Origin: CAVOHU01 sp963843385
Lineage (GTDB): Bacteria > Acidobacteriota > Vicinamibacteria > Vicinamibacterales > JAKQTR01
DNA length: 64,000 nucleotides
Direction: 5' to 3'
Assembly (NCBI GenBank): GCA_963843385.1
Contig: CAWJJY010000007.1
Span: 186,001-250,000, forward strand
Of the stretch, positions 60,691 to 64,000 are shown in pieces (the stretch's first letter is position 1; every line of letters begins with the position of its first letter). Below the pieces are notes generated by a model. It searched no databases. It was not told the origin of the DNA and saw nothing but the letters and a program-made list of their open reading frames with translations. The position numbers and the translations under genes are program-made.

Positions 60691-63041
60691 TCAGCGTCGC
60701 TCGCCGCCGCTCATCACCCGGCCGGCCGGGTGTGTGCTGATCGACACTTCTTCGAGCAGCACGGACGCCCGGACAGGAACCTGAGAATCCGAAACCAACG
60801 ATCCGGGCGCTCCGGCGTCGAAGAGATCGAGGGCGATGGCGAGCGTCCTGATCCGCTCTCCCCGCCAATCCTCTGACCGAACTCCGAGACTGATCCATTC
60901 GCGGCTCGAAAGTGCTCCGGAGGCCTTGCGACCCTGTCCCCACGAAAATGCGAGCCGCTGAACGGGTTGGCGATCCGTGAATCGGGGCGTTATCAACAGA
61001 TTGACCCAGGCGTCCTGGTCTACCGCGATGCGACGCAGGTCCGCGATGAGCTCGAGACCAACGCGCCGGCGGATGCTGCGCCGCCCCTGTGGTTCCCGCC
61101 CGCCGAACCCTTCGACGGTCACCGGCATGAACGTGCGATTCAACGAATAGGGAGTGTCGAGCGCGACGCTGGGCGGACTGAAGAGCAGGCAGCCGATGTC
61201 GGGGATCGACATCGTATCGCGATGTCCGACTCCTTCGCATCCGAAGTCCTGAACGAACAGCGGCCTGTCGGCCGATATCCGTTCGTAATCGACGGCCTCG
61301 CTGGGAAAATCGGCTTGGCCGACCGGGTGCATCAGCTTGGTCCGGACAAAGTACATCGCGAGCATGGTCGACTGGTAGTCCCTCGTCGCGAGATCCATCT
61401 CGTGAAAGGAACGCATCGTGTCGAGCACGGCCAGATTTCGGAAAGCGGCTCGTAAACGCAACAACGGAGCCTCCGCCCTGGCGTGAACGGCGAGGTTCCC
61501 CCCGACTAGCCCCAGGACGACCAGCAGCAAGCCCGCCGCAGCGGTCCGGCGGCCGAAGGTCGACCGCCGCACTCGCTCGCCCCAAGACGTCAACGCCCAG
61601 AGGCGCAGGCACCCGGCCAGCCCCACGAACGAGAACGGCAGCCAGCCGTACGAGGCGAGTTTCCACTGCTGGTACGAGGGTCCCTGCACCAGGAAGTAGA
61701 CGCAGTAGAGGAGTAGCGAGCCGGAGGCCAGTGCAACGAAGGACCGCTCGGCCACGGTCGTCTCGTGACGGTACTTCCACCAGAACAGCAGGACGAAGCC
61801 CACGGCGGCGCCCGATAGGACGGACAGCCCGGCCCACCGCAGTGTTTCTCTGCCGACCGCGATCCGGTCCGGATTACCGGGAACGCCGAGGAGCGCGAGC
61901 GGAGAGATGAAATCCAGCGGCCATCCGACGATGCCTGCCTGCGACAATTGGGTCAGCACCAGCAGCGACCACAAGACGTGGTCCGGCGCGCAGACTACGA
62001 CGAGCCCGGCCGAGGCTGCAATCGTCTTGAGCTGATCGAACCAGGCGCCGAGACAACGGGACCGACCGGGTCCCGGCCGCGGCGCCATCCTGTGCCGACG
62101 CCAACCAGGACAGCACGAAGCAACCCACCTGTGCGGCGATTCCCAGACAGAAGAAGAATCGGGTAGAGGAACAACAACAGCAGGTAGTGAGCAAGGTAGC
62201 GCCAGACGACGGGCGCTCCCGGGCTCGGCTCGTCGTCCTCCGCGGCGCAGGTCGTCCAGACCAGGTGCAGGAGGACGGGCGCCGACATCAGGGTCGACAG
62301 AAAGTAGTTGGTCGACAGGTACCTGAAGAACGGGCCGGAGACTACCACGCAGGCGATGCCGGCCGCGGCGAACGTCGATACTCCGAAGACTGTTCGAGAT
62401 ACCCGCGCGATGAGCACCCCGAGCAGGCCAATGCAGGCGAACAGCGCCGGCATCGTCGCCCGCATGACATCGTTCCCGAAGAAGGTCGAGAACAGCCCGA
62501 GCAGGAAGAACACCGCAGGGGTCTGGAAGTACGTGTAGTTCAGGTACGAGAATCCAGCGATATTTGACGGCCCAAGCCGCTGGAGGTAGGTCGTGAAATC
62601 GATGTACTGGAAGACGTCGCTGTTACCGCGCCATGCGATTGGCAGGAACTCGCTCGATATGGGGGGCGTCGCGAAGCCGTAGGCCAGCAGGTAGACCAAC
62701 ACGAAGACCGCGAGACACGCCACTGACGACCGGTCGGACACCAATCGAGTTACGGCGGCCGCAACCCGGCGGAATCGCAGGCTCCCGGCGGAGAGCACCA
62801 GCCCAGCGAAGATCAGGATGGCCTGCTTCAACGGGATACGGAGCAGGATGGACAGCCAACCGACGAAGACGAACAACGCCGCACCGGCTGCCATGGGAAA
62901 ACCGAACCTGTCCGGCTTGCGGTCCCATGAAGAGGGAATCGCTGCCACACCCGCGACATAAAAGATGGTCGCCAGCGTCAGGCTTGCCCCAAGACCTCTG
63001 AGGATTGCGAGTGCGTGGTCGAGAATCATCGAGGCGGTCAT
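60691..63041 (-). CDS. Large polytopic membrane protein, paralogue of the 56.9-59.8 kb gene, two frame breaks
   Basis: About 783 residues when repaired. It shares the pattern of the neighbour: about a dozen helices with GNSDVFQYIDFTTYL, GFSYLNYTYFQTPAVFFLLG, WPLDFISPLALLGVPG and SYQQWKLASYGWLPFSF. It then has a soluble tail with a single copy of the module that is doubled in the neighbour (RLAFSWGQGRKASG, SREWISLGVRSEDWRGERIRTLAI). One extra base near 62165 and another near 62080 move the frame (repaired text FCLGIAAQVGCFVL, then LGAWFDQLKTIAASAG). The two proteins may form a pair acting on the same glycan. The start is ATG 63041 (MTASMILDHALAIL). Confidence 0.78.
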
Positions 63042-63054
63042 GGTCCGGCGGTGC

Positions 63055-64000
63055 TCAATCCCGGACGGACGGGGGCGATACCGCCGCGCGTCGGCCTCCG
63101 ACCGGGGAAGGCAAGCCGTCTTCCGCGACCTGCGCGACCGCCGGCGGGGCATCAGCGGGATCAGAGGGAGGCGGCTGGATGTCGGCACCAGCTGTCACGC
63201 CGTCTCCGTCTTTCGTCCTGGCATCCGTGTGCCGGTGTGCCGCGGCCAGCAGCGTCGGGAGCGTGGGCAGCGGCCTCGCGATTATGTAGAATCTGGTACG
63301 CGAAGAGGCCGCGGGAGATCTTGATGAGCAGGGACTGCGCACGCATGAGCGCGGTGCTCCAGAACGCGCTCCGCACGACGAGCGGCGCCGGCGCGGGGAT
63401 GCCGGCTTCCTTCTCGATCACGAACCCCGACTCCTTGAGCAACCGGCGCATCGAGGAGAAGGTGAAGAGCCGGGTGTGCGTGATGTCGAGGATGCCGCGC
63501 TTGCCGTAGTTGGCTTGCCCGAGCAGCAGCATGAGGCGGGTGACGAAGAAGCCGACGTTGCCGGTCGAGATGATCATCCGAACGTCGAGGTTCGCCTGCG
63601 CCAGATGGCGAAGCCTGTCGCAGAACTCCTCCGGGGCCGCGAGATGCTCGATGATGTCGAGCAGGAGCACGGCCTGCACGTCATGGACCGGCAACGGCAG
63701 CTCGCTCCCGTTCAGATCGGCGAGGCGAAACTCATCGAACGCCGAGGCGTCGGCAGGGGCGAACCGATCCACGCCGATGACCCGGCAACCCTTGGCCCGG
63801 AGTGCCGATGAGAGGACACCCGGACCGCAGCCGACGTCCATCACGGTCGCGCCGGCGGGCACATCCGCGACCGCCATCGCGTGCGTGCTGGCGAAATGTA
63901 ACTTGGAAAGGTAATGCCTGTTGTCCGGCGCCGGCGACTCGACGTCGAAATTGCGGCGGTAGGCGAGGCCGTAGTCCTGGAGCCAGGCGACCGTCGAAGC
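63055..64000 (-). CDS. SAM-dependent methyltransferase, possibly C-terminal half of a GT-MTase fusion (partial)
   Basis: The gene enters from the right edge; in-frame text reads WLQDYGLAYRRNFDVESPAPDNRHYL with no start. A class I methyltransferase domain follows: VMDVGCGPGVLSSALRAKGC, VIGVDRFAP, AVLLLDIIEHLAAPEEF and HTRLFTFSSMRRLLKESGF. This tail form is usual in proteins that combine a GT2 domain with a methyltransferase, so the missing part may be a glycosyltransferase; that is inference. Near 63298 one extra base (CCAGATTCTAC) shifts the frame; repaired, it continues FYIIARPLPTLPTLLAAAHRHTD to a stop at 63055. Without repair it ends at 63161. Confidence 0.8.

Noticed and set aside
1..64000. 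tRNA, rRNA or known riboswitch genes
   Set aside because: No cloverleaf with a TTCGANNC-type arm and acceptor stem, and no rRNA-like conserved stretch, was noticed; a covariance-model scan was not possible.

Overview
The window is high-GC bacterial DNA. It carries an Oar-like TonB-dependent receptor, several secreted S9 prolyl-oligopeptidase-type peptidases, an ECF sigma factor beside PD40/TolB-type serine/threonine kinases, and DUF4384-type proteins. Together these suggest an Acidobacteriota genome, probably Vicinamibacteria (subgroup 6); this is inference from gene content, since no rRNA or tRNA gene was seen.

Layout. 0-3.5 kb: truncated TonB receptor and an acyl-CoA ligase. 4.1-7.6 kb: an RNase II-type gene remnant, a Gln-rich secreted protein, a secreted acetamidase-family enzyme and a c-type cytochrome. 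7.6-13.1 kb: a compact minus-strand operon boxC-boxB-aldehyde dehydrogenase-3-hydroxyacyl-CoA dehydrogenase for aerobic benzoyl-CoA degradation. 13.2-17.8 kb: a TIR-TM-DUF4384 protein, a lipoprotein, a TetR regulator and an isopropylmalate-synthase-like enzyme. The TetR gene and boxC share a GAACG-NN-CGTTC palindrome at their promoters. 17.8-24.1 kb: two large S9 peptidases. 24.4-32.1 kb: a rearranged ECF sigma factor/kinase locus with near-identical kinase domains, gene remnants and a Phd/PIN toxin-antitoxin pair. 32.2-41.8 kb: housekeeping and repair genes (S9 peptidase, S4 protein, rdgB, rph, GerMN protein, cell-wall amidase, Ada/AlkA fusion, ogt, GIY-YIG). 41.9-48.7 kb: a seven-gene operon for GDP-D-glycero-D-manno-heptose synthesis plus sugar-modifying enzymes. 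49.1-64 kb: surface polysaccharide genes (coiled-coil methyltransferase, two GT4, GT2, epimerase, methyltransferases, two large paralogous membrane proteins with a shared C-terminal module).

How the parts work together. The heptose operon makes an activated sugar, and the 49-64 kb block holds the glycosyltransferases, methyltransferases and membrane proteins expected to assemble and modify a surface glycan. The box operon, the acyl-CoA ligase and the TetR regulator look like one aromatic acid catabolic unit, although boxA is not in the window.

Quality warning. At least a dozen genes are interrupted by one- or two-base indels, most of them insertions, while the reading frame on both sides stays well conserved (for example TetR, rdgB, the epimerase, GT2, both membrane proteins, the third S9 peptidase). 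The likeliest explanation is uncorrected sequencing error rather than decay, so apparent breaks and one apparent fusion (GmhB-transaldolase) should be read with that in mind.
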